Positions 36,090 to 46,770 of a DNA stretch of 64,000 nt are shown piece by piece. Source of the stretch: Ailurus styani. Taxonomy: Eukaryota; Chordata; Mammalia; Carnivora; Ailuridae. A model generated the notes under the pieces. That model had not been told where the DNA came from. It worked only from the letters and a program-made list of their open reading frames with translations, and ran no database searches. The translations under genes were made by a program, and so were the position numbers. Position 1 is the stretch's first letter. Every line of letters begins with the position of its first letter. The stretch covers positions 4,167,939-4,231,938 of the forward strand of contig LNAC01000065.1 in the NCBI GenBank assembly GCA_002007465.1, read 5' to 3'.

Positions 36090-36289
36090 TATTTTATTTT
36101 ATTATGTTTTTTAGAGAAAGACAGAGAGACAGAGTGTATGAGCAGGGGAGGGGCAGAGAGAGGGAGAGAATTTTAAGCAGGTTCCACACTTAGCTGGGAG
36201 CCTGATGTAAGGCTTGATCTTACCACGCTGAGATCATGGCCCGAAATCAAGAGCCAGAGGCTTAACCAACTGAGCTACCCAGACTCCCT
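36090..36289 (-). mobile_element. CAN-SINE, diverged
   Basis: 'attttattatgttttttaga', GA tract with 'gagcaggggaggggcagaga', 'gagatcatggcccgaaatca', 'cttaaccaactgagctaccc'. The 'atcaagagccagaggcttaaccaac'-type pattern marks an older subfamily. Confidence 0.92.
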
Positions 36290-36310
36290 CACTTATTTTA
36301 ATAAATACAT

Positions 36311-36336
36311 GTTTGTTTGTTTGTTTGTTTGTTAAT
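36311..36336. repeat. (TTTG)n short tandem repeat
   Basis: Six 'tttg' units beginning in 'catgtttgtttg' just beyond the SINE head. 'acatg' words on both sides ('aatacatgtttg', 'aacacatgttta') form an imperfect duplication. Confidence 0.85.
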
Positions 36337-36369
36337 AAACACATGTTTATATTTAAATAACTGTCTACT

Positions 36370-37200
36370 CTTTTCTTAGCATTTCACTTTTTTTTTTCTG
36401 CTTTAATTTCTGAAGCACATTTTTTGTAAGTTCTTTTGGTGAAGGACCAAGAGGGATAAATATTCTCAATCTTCATCTAAAGATGTTTTATTTTGCCTCA
36501 TTCTTGATTTATGGATAATTTTACATTATTGTTATTTTGCCTCTGCACTCTGAAGAAATCATTTCTTTTATCTTCAGGCATCTGCTGTGTCTGATTAGAA
36601 GTCTGGAGAAAGTCTAGTTGTTATGTCTTTTCAATTAATTTGACTTCTCTTTTGACTCTTTGTCCTGGTGTCCTGTAATTATTCTGGAATACATCTGTTG
36701 GTTCTTATTTATCCTGCATACTCTGTTTCTTCCAGTTAAATATTCCTGGATTGAATAAATTTGGGAGACTTCCCTTCTTAGTCATTATTTTTTGAGAGTT
36801 GTCTCTCTCCTATTCACCTTTTGTTTGTTCTTTTTTTCCCTCCAATTCCACTTCAACATATGTCGAACCTTGTCATCCTATTCTTTTGTCTTCTCTTGAA
36901 TGGGTCCAACTCTTTATGTGTCTGTATCTGTGTTTTATATTTTGTGTGATTTATTTCCTATACTTAATTACTATTCTATTTTCCAGTTCATTCAATTTCT
37001 CTTTGGTTGTATACGATCTGCTATTTATCATGTCCAATGAGGCTTTAATTTTAATAGCCCTAAATTTCATTTTTAAAAGTTCTTATAACTTGAGTTTACT
37101 TGAAATATGTTTCTTGCTTTTCCAAGCTGCTTTATTCTTTCAGTATTGTTTGTATTATACTTTATATTATTTTAATGCTTCTTAACACACATTTAAAAAA
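36370..37200 (-). mobile_element. Old L1-like fragment, antisense
   Basis: Phrases such as 'gaagtctggagaaagtctag', 'ttcatttttaaaagttctta' and 'ccagttcattcaatttctct' resemble reversed 5' regions of old L1s. A 128-codon frame (36799-37185) rich in Ser/Phe/Leu/Ile is a product of this T-rich strand. Family not assigned. Confidence 0.5.
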
Positions 37201-38839
37201 AATAATTCTTTGAGATTATTCTGTTATCTATAGTTTTGAGGTTATATGTTCTCAAGTTAATTTTTATGATGATTTTTCCTCAGTGATTTGTAGTTCTTCA
37301 TTGTTAAATCATTATTACCTAAGTTATTATTTCTGTAGAATTTCTGTACTCTCTGAACTATGAAAGTCTCACCACACAATAGGTTTGTATTTGCTGCTTT
37401 GCGGTCCTACGGATTTCAGTGGTACTACCCTAGTTATGTTAATTTCTGTGTGGCTGATCCAATGCTATGGCAGTAGTATACATTTTTACATTATACCTTT
37501 ACATGGCTCAGGCTTAAGCTTTAGTTTCTTTGTTTAGATGACCACAACTTCTCTACTGATGTTGGAGGAACAAATTCTTCAACCGTATTCGTATGCCAGG
37601 TTGTGTGTGCCTCTATTCTACTTTCCCCAAAACATTGAAACTTGTTGCTACTCTCTCCCTAGCTTTTATATAAGGCTCCCCAATGCAACAGAATTGTCCT
37701 TTTTGTCTCTTCATACTTAACACCTTCCTTTCCATAATAGATATTAAAAAATGTTAAGTGAGTTCTAAGCACATATAATGATCAAATTTGAAATACTGGT
37801 TGAAGTTGATACTAAATGAATAGAACTAAAAAATAGCAAATATAATTCAATTTTGTAGGCAGAAGCTACATTTTAGATTTGCTTAATGGGGAATCATTTT
37901 CCTTTGCCATATAATCTAGAGCTGAATAACCTTGACATTAGTAGTTACACCCAAATTATGTTCTTTATAAATGTAGAAATACACATAATTATTGTATGTA
38001 AATATCAAAGGGTTATATAAAACGTATAAATATTCCAAAATTTATCTGGTAAAGATATATATAAAACACATATATCTATACAAAGAAAATGTGAGGTTCT
38101 TATTTCAAAGAAAATATAAAAATTAAATTTTATAACCAGTGAATTTCAAAGAATGACCAAAAAATACATCATTCATAAGTTTTGTAGAGAAAAAAATGTT
38201 TCCATTATAATTATGCAAAATAATCATTCAAAATATTGTTTTAGACTAAATGATAAATGTTATGTGAATTTTCTGGCAGTTTTGAGCATGATGAGCCATT
38301 GTTAAATTTTGGGGAAGTTATTACACTTCTATCTTAGAGACATATTCTGGAGAAAGATTTTCTTCTGTAACTTCAAGTCTCTAGAAAATTTTTTGTGTAT
38401 GTTAGTGGGTAACATTAATAATTAGGATAACTATTAAATTAACTTATTTGAGTATTCTTTCTCAGTGGTTTGCTTTTGCTCATAGGGGTTGAAGGAAAGC
38501 AGCCTATATTTTGAATTTGCTATAAAGCAGGCTTAAAAAGCTGATTATCTGCAGGCTTCAGACATGTAAATTTTAGGATCTCAATGTCATTTAGCTTATA
38601 ATATAATTAGCTATTTTTGGATAATCTCATTAAAACCTTTTAAAAGTATTGGGTCCACTTAGTGAACCTATATTTATGTAAACCATTATTCTAATTCTAG
38701 TTTTCAGATATTTCCTTTGTATAATTTTTCTCTGTGACTTAATATCAATTTATTTCTAATTACTGGAATTCAACATTTAGCTTTTAATTAGCATGTAGAA
38801 AAAATAGGAAAGATTAATATAATTAATGAAGTTAGTTTT
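37201..38839. other. A+T-rich DNA, no feature recognised
   Basis: Very A+T-rich from 37740 to 38840. No SINE, tandem repeat or gene. The first few hundred bases may be more old L1. Confidence 0.45.
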
Positions 38840-38856
38840 CTGCATTTTGTATTTTA

Positions 38857-39068
38857 TGTTATTTTTTATTTTTTAAGATTTTATTTATTGAGAGACAGCA
38901 AGCAAGAGACAGAGAGCATGAGCAGTGGGGAGGGGCAGAGAGAGAGGGAGAAGCAGATTCCCTGCTGAAAAGGGATACCAACGGTGGGACTTGATCCCAG
39001 GACTCCAGGACCCCAGGACTTCAGTAGGTGAAGGCAGGTACTTAACCAACTGAACCACCCAGGGGCTC
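38857..39068 (-). mobile_element. CAN-SINE, 17-bp TSD
   Basis: 'taagattttatttattgaga', GA tract, 'ggacttgatcccaggactcc' and 'cttaaccaactgaaccaccc'. Flanks 'ctgcattttgtatttta' (38840-38856) and 'ctacattttgtatttta' (39069-39085) match at 16 of 17. A small duplication 'ccaggac' occurs in the middle. Confidence 0.96.
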
Positions 39069-39399
39069 CTACATTTTGTATTTTAAAACAAAACAAAAAC
39101 AAGTCTTTATAATATTGCCATTCCTCAAAAATTTCTTCAAATCATAACAGCTAAATATGTTATTTTAGTGTTCAGTGCTTTAAAATAATCCAGAACATAA
39201 TTTGTTTCACTAAGCATTGCTATAACATGTCATTAAATATAGTGGTAATTTGTGGATAATTAATACATCTCACAGTATATGTTTCCTTAAATATTGAGAA
39301 CGAAAACAAAGTAACCTTGTTTTTCTGAAAACAATGTAATGTTATTCCAGTTACTCTAAACTTTATGAGCAAAGTATTTATTTGAAAGCAAACATTGTA

Positions 39400-39612
39400 G
39401 GTGACGCCTGGTGGCTAAGTTGGTTAAGCATCTGACTCTTGATGAACGCTCAAGTCGTGATCTCAGGGGTCATGGGATCCAGCCATGCCTATGCTCCCTG
39501 AGAGCATGAAGTGGACTTGGAATTCTCTCTCTCCCTCTTCCTCTGCCCCACCCCACCATGCTGTCTCTCTCTTTCTCTCAAGTAAATAAATCTTAAAAAA
39601 AAAAAAGAAAAG
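39400..39612 (+). mobile_element. CAN-SINE, diverged, with TSD
   Basis: Head 'ggtgacgcctggtggctaag', 'ttggttaagcatctgactct', CT tract, tail 'gtaaataaatcttaaaaaaa'. Flanks 'aagcaaacattgta' (39386-39399) and 'aagcacacatagta' (39613-39626) match at 12 of 14. Confidence 0.93.
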
Positions 39613-39734
39613 AAGCACACATAGTAATGAAGTCACAATTCTTTGGTGGAATTAAGAGACACATAATAGATTTCCATTAGAGTTTTAAACCATTACGTAT
39701 ATGTGGTTCCAATTGATTTGGCTTCCAAAAATAT

Positions 39735-39780
39735 TATTATATATATATTATTATATATAATATATATTATTATCTATATG
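39735..39780. repeat. AT-rich palindromic low-complexity sequence
   Basis: Alternating 'tattattatata' and 'tatataatatata' words that could fold on themselves. Probably a decayed (TA)n/(TTA)n microsatellite. Confidence 0.85.
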
Positions 39781-39993
39781 TATTAGGGAAAGAAATAGGT
39801 TTGACTTTCTATTTCTATAATCAGTTTTTCAAATCCTCACTGATCTGTGGGTACAAATGGCTTTATATTAACTGAAATGTTGCTAACATCCAGAATATTA
39901 ATAGAGAATATGATTTAGGTATTATTTGGATTTGTTTTGACTGAGAAGCCAAGGCATTTAAATAGGATATTTTATGTAAATAAGATGGGGCCA

Positions 39994-40195
39994 TTTTTTT
40001 TTAAAGATTTTATTTATTCATTTGACACAGAGAGAGATTACAAGTAGGCAGAGAAGCAGGCAGACAGAGAGGAGAGAGGAGGAAGCAGGCTCCCTTCTGA
40101 GCAGAGAGCCCGATGCAGGCCTTGATCCCAGGACCCTGCGATCATGACCTGACCCGAAGGCAGCGGCTTTAACCCTCTGAGCCACCCAGGCGCCC
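39994..40195 (-). mobile_element. CAN-SINE, mustelid-like
   Basis: Poly(T), 'aaagattttatttattcatt', GA tract, 'ctgagcagagagcccgatgc', 'ggctttaaccctctgagcca' and 'cccaggcgccc'. Short flanking similarity 'ggggccat' / 'gggaccat' may be the target duplication. Confidence 0.96.
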
Positions 40196-42049
40196 GGGAC
40201 CATGTTTTTAAGAAGTTTATAAATAGTTGCTATTATTCATGAAATTTAAGGTATCCTTCCTTAAATTGTGGTCATTTCAGTCTGTTTTGTTTGAAGCTGA
40301 GGAAATACTGGGGGCGGGGAGGCGGGGCTGGGCATGAGGATGGGGTGTAGGATTCATGGAAGGGCTTAAGCCACATGAAAAAGTAGTTCAGAATGCCAAT
40401 AGGCTGTAACAATTTCAAGAGTTTAAATGGAATGTTGGTAAGTCATTTAGTGTTTCAAGAGCCTTGAGAAAGTATATAAACTGAAATATAAACAATATTT
40501 CCTTCATCTTCACAGTTAGATCTTAGGGCTTCTATGAATAGTGAAAAGAGAAGAAGCAGATGAGTCAGTTGATAGGGTAGGAACAGATTAACAGAATGGA
40601 GTTTCCTGGATAAACTACAGGCAGGAAATATAGGTGGGAAGCAGGATTATTACTGTGTGGAAGGAGATGGTGGAGAAGTGAACTATCATAAAACTACATA
40701 TTTAATAATCAATTAACCATCTACTCAAGTAATCATAGAGCATTTTTACTTTTAGATAATTTCCATTGTTGCACTTAGAGAAATATTGCTGTAGATTAAT
40801 ACTGCTTCTTACCTCTTGTTGGTGCTCGTTTATTGTTTTAATTCTTTAGACAGGCTTGTTGTTGAGTTCACATCATTGATCTCTCCATAGTCTATTGTAT
40901 CCATAGTTAAAAACAATTTGTCTCTCAGAAGTGTCAGAGTAAATATTCCACCTCAAACCACTAAAATCACTGTATTAGATGTATTTTAACAGAAGTTTAT
41001 GACAATTTGTTGTTATCATGGTTCTATTTTATATAAAGGGACAATTCTAGTTTTTGCATCAGTGCTAACTAGCAGTTTTCTTTGTAGACTCAATATGGTA
41101 CCTGAACCCTAACTGAAACAAACTTCACCATGCCCATGTTGCAATTTCAAGGTGAAATGAATAACAGGTTTTAACAAGATGGATCTTTCTCCAAAGACCT
41201 TTATATTTCAAGTGTTGTTCAGTTTTTTCATTTGTCATAAAACAAAATATACCACTGTGATATGCTTTATGTCTTCTAATATCTTGAGGCAAACTGGCTG
41301 ACAAATGTATTATTCTCTCATAAAGAAGAGGACCCTGGATGATATTTGCAGCTGCATTACCCATGCTGGACCAAACTGCTGCTTTTGTTCATGCTGTCTT
41401 CACTGCCATAGAAATAGTGTGTGAAGTTCAAACTATAATGCCGACTTCATAATGCTGTTTTGTTCTTTCTGTAAAGATTCAGTGTCTTATATTAAATATG
41501 CCCATAAATCTCTCAGTAATTGTATATTATTTTTCTATTCCCTCTACAGTTTACACATTGTATTCAGCTTTGGGTTTATTCAGCTTTGTACAGCGCTATG
41601 GCAGGTTTATGGGATGTTGTAAAGCTGAGAAAAGTAAGGCAATTATTGTTAAGCCTTTGTAAGCTGTTTGAGAAAGACATTTGCTGCAAACAGGGCATGA
41701 GGATCAATGCTGCTGGGTGCAGGCTTACTCAGATTTTTAGTTAAACTCTTCCTAAAGGAGTGAGTATTACTATGAACATTTTTAAAAAATGGAAAACTTT
41801 GCTTGAAAATGGGGAGCTTTCCATTACTTTTTAAGTAACAACAAAGGACTATGAGATACATAAGTGATAAAAATAACATGAATGAAAAAAGTTGGTTTTT
41901 TTCATCTCATGTAAGTGAACTTAAAAGATATTTTAAAGGAGTTATAGAAAAGAAAATTATAATCAAGTATCTGCAAGTTTTCTATGAAGTGAAAGTCTTT
42001 GTAGACTAGACTAATTTGAATAATACTAATATTTTTCATCATTGACTCC
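40196..42049. other. Unique DNA with a candidate conserved block
   Basis: Contains the G-quadruplex motif (40310-40332) and the candidate conserved block at about 41130-41760. No SINE or L1. Frames at 41125-41364, 41520-41744 and 41649-41879 are short, unrecognised and partly overlap on opposite strands. Confidence 0.5.
40310..40332 (+). other. Potential G-quadruplex motif
   Basis: Four G runs (GGGGG, GGGG, GGGG, GGG) separated by loops of 1, 4 and 2 bases, fitting the G3+N1-7 pattern. It stands alone in A+T-rich DNA, and another GGGG run follows at 40342. Confidence 0.9.
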
Positions 42050-42059
42050 ATAGAAATAG

Positions 42060-42660
42060 TTGTGGGTATTGAAGAGCAGCAGAATATGCTACACCAAACT
42101 GTGACTATAGACGACAGGACATACCACTCCAAAATATTACTTCGGCATATTGATTCTTTTGAGTTGCAGGCACTTAAAAAGCTGCAAGTGCTGGGAGAGG
42201 CTTTCTCTGAACTCCCTTTAGCTGCCTGAAGATACATCTTCCCAAAGGAACTCAGTTGTCATAGATTCCCTCCCTGGTGTTTCATTAACCAGGCAAAATT
42301 GACTTTTATCACAGGGGAGGAGAGTAGAAATTGGCACCACACCCAGAAAGACGTCATCACAAACTATCATAACCTCCCAGCTATTCTTCTCAGGGCTCAT
42401 TGATCTTTCCAAGAAATCATTTACTCTCCCCTAGGAGACCTACCTTCCCTCTCCCCTTTCCCTAATAATATGGTATTTAATCCCAAATTCTAACGCCATA
42501 TCGTTGAGAATTAGTCACTTTTCCTAGACATCCCCCCTGTATTATGAGGCTTACATATTAGCAAACTTGTTTTTCTCTTGTAAATTGTCTTATTACAAGG
42601 AGTTTCGGCCAAGAACTCAACAGAGTAGAAGGTAAATCATTTTTCCTCCCCTATACTCTA
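42060..42660 (+). mobile_element. Probable ERV1-type solo LTR
   Basis: Recognised by phrase order: 'gcagcagaatatgctacacc', 'gaagatacatcttcccaaag', 'ccaggcaaaattgacttttatc', 'agctattcttctcagggctc', 'cttgtttttctcttgtaaat' and 'gtttcggccaagaactcaac'. A TATA-like 'tggtatttaa' lies at 42471-42480 and the termination part at 42560-42625. No gag, pol or env sequence is adjacent, so it is a solo LTR, a non-coding remnant. The exact 5' end is uncertain; it may begin upstream of 42060. Confidence 0.65.
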
Positions 42661-43261
42661 TTATCACTATAGTAGGTAGGTAGGAGCTGCAGAGCCTGGA
42701 TAGCTATGTGTTTATGATATGTGAAATGCACAACTTTAATTGATTATACACACAGACACACACACATTAAAGAATATCAATTTCATTTTAAAAAGATTAA
42801 ATTCATAAACTTTGTTAAATGCTATAGTATGTATAAGGGTAAAAAATCAGGCATTCACATGAGAATACTTCAGACTTATGAAGATCAGATGGGATCAAAA
42901 TAAAGCCCTTGGCCTACTGCCTTAATGATTTATAAATGCAACAATGGATCTTGTTATCACTCTTCAGTTTATTCCTTCCAAGGGACTAATGATAACTTTA
43001 ATTATAGATAAAGGAATACTTTAGTCCACACTATTATTTTTCTAGGTCTGAAGATCTTTTTTTGTTTTTCTCAGGAGGACATTCCTTAATGGACTTAGGA
43101 TCGTTAATGAGGAAGTAATATTTGGTGTTTGTAAATATTTAATGCCAAGATTATATCATTGAATTTTATCAGACTTCCTTTTATTCCAATATTTCTAGAA
43201 AAATAATCTGCATGGTTCTTCTCAGTGTGACTGTTATCCCTATACTACTTGAATTCTTTTT
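42661..43261. other. Unique A+T-rich DNA
   Basis: No gene or named repeat. Contains a short 'cacacagacacacacaca' run near 42750. Confidence 0.5.
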
Positions 43262-43627
43262 CTTTTAATTTTTAAAAATTTGAATATAGTTGACACATGA
43301 TGTTAACTACAGTTTCAGGTGTACAACCTAGTGACCCAACATGTCTGTACGTCGTGCTGTGCTCTCCACAGTGCGGCTGCCGTCTGTCGCCACACGACAC
43401 TGTTCTACTTCACTGACCATACTGCCTCTGCTGGAGCTTCATCCCCATGACTTACTCATCCCACAACTAGAGGCCTGGACCTCCCACCCCCTCACCCACT
43501 TTGCCATCTTCACACCCTGCCAACCATCAGTTTGCTGTCTGTATTCTTAGGTCTGATTCTGGTTTTTGTTTATTTATTCATTTGTTTTGTTTTTAAATTC
43601 CACATATGAGTGAAATCATATGGTAAT
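43262..43627 (-). mobile_element. L1 3' UTR fragment, antisense
   Basis: 'gaatatagttgacacatgatg', 'acagtttcaggtgtacaacc', 'ccacatatgagtgaaatcat' are the reversed terminal part of a carnivore-type L1 3' UTR. Heavily 5'-truncated, with no ORF2. A 69-codon plus frame (43341-43550) is incidental. G+C is higher than its surroundings, as is usual for this segment. Confidence 0.85.
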
Positions 43628-44239
43628 ACGAGAATTCTAAATGTAAGGATGACTCAGGTGTGGCACTTCTTCTATTTCTTAAAAAAAATCAAATCTATAA
43701 AGAAAATATTGACCTGTCAGATCTTGGCTGCTTTGGTAATCTTGAATGACTAAATTGGGCTTTCACGTTTTATTTCCTAATTTATAGATTGGCATCGGCA
43801 GGATGTTGGGTCAGATAAAGTCAGTCCATCAATCAGAAGGACAATTTCCCTGCAATCTGTGGTATTTCCCTAAGTCCTGTCATCAGAGATCTTTTAAAAT
43901 TTTTCTTTTGATTTATATGTGGAAGTAGACATTCAGTAAATAGCTCCTGGATGACTGAATGACTGAATGAGTGCTTGTTGTAACTCTGTTTGCTCACCTG
44001 TAGTTAGTGGTTCTGTATAGCAAGTAAAGTCTCTCCAAAATGTGAACATTTCCCTTTCTTCAAGCTGTGGTTGTGTATGTCACTTTAAATACATAGCAGC
44101 ATGTTATTTTTTCCCCTATCAAATCACAATAAAAACAGATTCCTCTTTTATGCAGGAATTTGGAAGGTATGACTAGCTCTTTGAACAGCTTTCTAACACT
44201 CCTCTGTTCAAGAATGGCTACTTCACATATTCTCTCTCT
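43628..44239. other. Mostly unique DNA
   Basis: No gene. 43905-43975 ('cattcagtaaatagctcctgg', then repeated 'atgactga') could be the 3' end of an L2. Confidence 0.45.
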
Positions 44240-44337
44240 TTTTTTTAAATAGTCTCCACACCCAACGTAGGGCTTGAACTCATGACCCCGAGATCAACAG
44301 TTGCATGCTCTATTGACTGAGCCAGCCAGGCAGTCCC
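44240..44337 (-). mobile_element. Old CAN-SINE, tRNA-like half only
   Basis: The reverse strand reads like a tRNA-Lys gene through its A box ('tggctggctcagtcaataga'), anticodon-arm region ('gcatgcaactgttgatctc') and B box ('gagttcaagccctacgttgg'), followed by a short CT/T-rich end. It lacks the usual long CT tract. No CCA-relevant structure or pol III terminator argues for a working tRNA, and the stems are mismatched, so it is a SINE remnant. Confidence 0.88.
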
Positions 44338-44393
44338 ACATAGTCTTTTACTATCAATTCATTCTAATAGTTAACTCAAGTACCACAGAGACT

Positions 44394-44594
44394 TTTTTTT
44401 TTTAAGATTTTATTTATTTATTTCACAGAGGGAGAGAGATCACAAGGGGGCAGATAGGCAGGCAGAGAGAGAGAGAGGGGGAAGCAATCTCCCCGCTGAG
44501 CAGGGAGCCCGATGCGGACCTCGATCCCAGGACCCTGAGATCATGACCTGAGCCGAAAGCAGAGGCTTTAACCCACTGAGCCACCCAGGCGCCC
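44394..44594 (-). mobile_element. CAN-SINE, mustelid-like, 11-bp TSD
   Basis: Poly(T), 'taagattttatttatttatt', GA tract, 'gctgagcagggagcccgatg', 'ctttaacccactgagccacc', 'caggcgccc'. Perfect duplication 'ccacagagact' at 44383-44393 and 44595-44605. Near-consensus, likely young. Confidence 0.97.
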
Positions 44595-44605
44595 CCACAG
44601 AGACT

Positions 44606-45607
44606 ATTAACAGGGAGATCCAGGGATGATACTCAGCAGCCCATCTGCAGGCCTGACTATCTATGTGCACAAATACACACACAGATAAAAAAAATACTGG
44701 TCCTATATGAAGAATATGAATGTTTACATTGGCCAACTACTTATTAAACAATTATTTAGTCAGTTAGCAAAACCCACTGACTCAGGGCTTTAATGAGACT
44801 AATTTTAAATCTAAGTAATATTGATAATGAAAAATAGCATTCACTTTCCTTTGAAAGTTATAAATTACTAAAAAATAGATATCAAGTGAATAAATGGGAG
44901 TTATATTTTATATAACCATATATTTTAAACCTGTTATATGGACTGCAGAAGAGGTTTATACAGAGTGAACAATTTGTATTTCTTCAAACGTATGATCTTT
45001 TCATAACTGCATGGTTTAGCCTATGATGCCGCTCCTGCCTCTCAGATTGCTTCCTTCCCTTCTCCTCAGAAACCAGAAAAAAAATTGTCACCACTTCATT
45101 AAAGTCTCTCCTGATATTTCTAGTTAGGTTTAAGTGTTTGTTTATCCATTAATGTTCTTGTCATCTCTCTGAGAAGAGCTTGAGATCATTAAGAACCAGG
45201 ATTATGCTCTATCAGTTCTTTCTGATAGCTGCATAATATCTAGAAATAGTTATTATTTAATGGATGCTTATAGAATGAAAAAATGAAGCCTGAGAATAAC
45301 TTCTGTCTCACTCTAAACTGTGAGTTGAACTATTAAGACAAGAGCAAAGCTACTTTTCTTTTCTGACTTTTCTGACTTGGACATTATCCAGAGCTCACCC
45401 AACTTTCCTGTTCTGGGTCTTATTTGATTATTTGCCAAGTTAAGACCTTCATCTCAGAGCCTAGATCGAGGAGAATGTGTTTACTGATCACTCAACACCA
45501 ATGACTTTAAGTCAACATCTGATTCCTCACTTCTTACACTGCAAATGGAATACTGGATTTTTCCACTATATTCATCATATAGCTCTGCCTTTCAGCGTGT
45601 CTTCTCC
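44606..45607. other. Mostly unique DNA with an L2 piece
   Basis: L2 lies at 45060-45290. The rest has no recognised repeat or gene. Confidence 0.5.
45060..45290 (+). mobile_element. L2 3' fragment
   Basis: 'caccacttcattaaagtctc', 'gagaagagcttgagatcatt' and 'atttaatggatgcttataga' follow the L2 3' region, including the terminal region before its short repeat. Confidence 0.6.
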
Positions 45608-45615
45608 TCCATCTT

Positions 45616-45840
45616 TTTTTTTTTTTAGGGTTTATTTATTTATTTATTTGAGACAGAAAGAGTGAGAGGGACAGAAACAGAGTTGGGAGGGGAGCAGAGT
45701 GAGAGGGAGAGAGAGAATCCCGAGCAGACTTTATGCTCCCCCAGAGCCTGCTGCAGGGCACAATCTCAGGACCCTGAGACCATGACCTGAACTGAAATCA
45801 AGAGTCAGATGCTTAACCAACTGAGCTGCCTAGGCTCCCC
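45616..45840 (-). mobile_element. CAN-SINE, older subtype
   Basis: Poly(T), 'agggtttatttatttattta', long GA tract, 'gaaatcaagagtcagatgct', 'taaccaactgagctgcctag'. Flanking 'tccatctt' at 45608-45615 and 45846-45853. The 'aatcaagagtcagatgcttaac'-type head marks an older subfamily. Confidence 0.94.
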
Positions 45841-46015
45841 TGTTTTCCATCTTAAAAATAAAATCTCCACTACATTATTTTATTTACCTTTAATTGATCA
45901 CAAAAATTGCGATTACTGACTTTGAACTAACAGTGTATCTGTTCTTCCATTTCCATTATTGTTGTGGTTTCCCTGGTTAAGCCTTTGTATTTATACCATT
46001 ATGCTATCTCTAATT

Positions 46016-46069
46016 CTCCTCCTCCTCCTCCTCCTCCTCCTCTTCCTCCAACCTCTTCTTCTTCGTTTC
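46016..46069. repeat. (CTC)n / (CTT)n trinucleotide repeat
   Basis: About nine 'ctc' units followed after a short break by 'ttcttcttc'. Plus strand pyrimidine-rich. Confidence 0.92.
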
Positions 46070-46644
46070 AGCATGGTTCATTATAGTGAAAAAGCTACCC
46101 TCCTCAAGTTCTTCAGTCATGTCCTGAAGTGATGCCACATTGTTATCCAGAATTTGTCAAAAGTCCTCAGATTAGCTAGCAAGGCTGTCTTTGATTCAGT
46201 CACACTTATTTATCCAAATACCTCCTGACTCTCTCCCTACTTTTCTTCCTGCCATAGCAGAGCCCTTACTAATCTATGAATGTACCTCGTTCATTTTCAT
46301 CTCTGCATTTTGGTGAAGTATCTCTGCTACTGACTCATCACATTGTTTTCTCTTCCTGTGGCTGCCTTTCCTCATAGCTTGTTTGTTTTCCTTGCAGAAC
46401 ATTCCCCAGTTATTCTAGTTTGTGTTAGTTCTGGACCCGGACTCCTCACTGTTCAAAAGAGTTTAGTCAGTGCTAATTAATTTCTGACACATTGTGAAGA
46501 ATTGATGTATAAATACAAATACCTTATTCTCTAATACTGAATTTTACTATGACATGTGCCTCCAAATAAACATGAACAAGGTGTCAGGGCAGCAAGGAGG
46601 AGTGGAGCAGCTACTGTCTATACCATTTTTTCCCTGTGTAGCCT

Positions 46645-46770
46645 GTGTTATCTTAAGTTTTTGGAAGAAAGGATACACTATTTAAGCTTCTTTTGTTTTC
46701 CATATAGCACCTGGCACATTGCAGTAACAAAGAACTTCAATAAAAGTATATTAATTTGGATTTTGTTTAA
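46645..46770 (+). mobile_element. Probable L2 3'-end fragment
   Basis: 'ccatatagcacctggcacattg' followed by 'cttcaataaaagtatatta' parallels L2 '...CCTAGCACAGTGCCTGGCACATAGTAGGTGCTCAATAAA'. Confidence 0.6.

Noticed and set aside
36799..37185. 128-codon hydrophobic frame that could suggest a membrane protein
   Set aside because: The T-rich plus strand of antisense L1-like DNA gives Phe/Leu/Ile/Ser-rich translations; no signal for a real gene.
43341..43550. 69-codon frame rich in Ser/Thr/Leu/Pro
   Set aside because: It is antisense L1 3' UTR.
44240..44337. Functional tRNA-Lys gene
   Set aside because: Stem mismatches and SINE-type flanks make it a retroposon remnant, not a tRNA gene.
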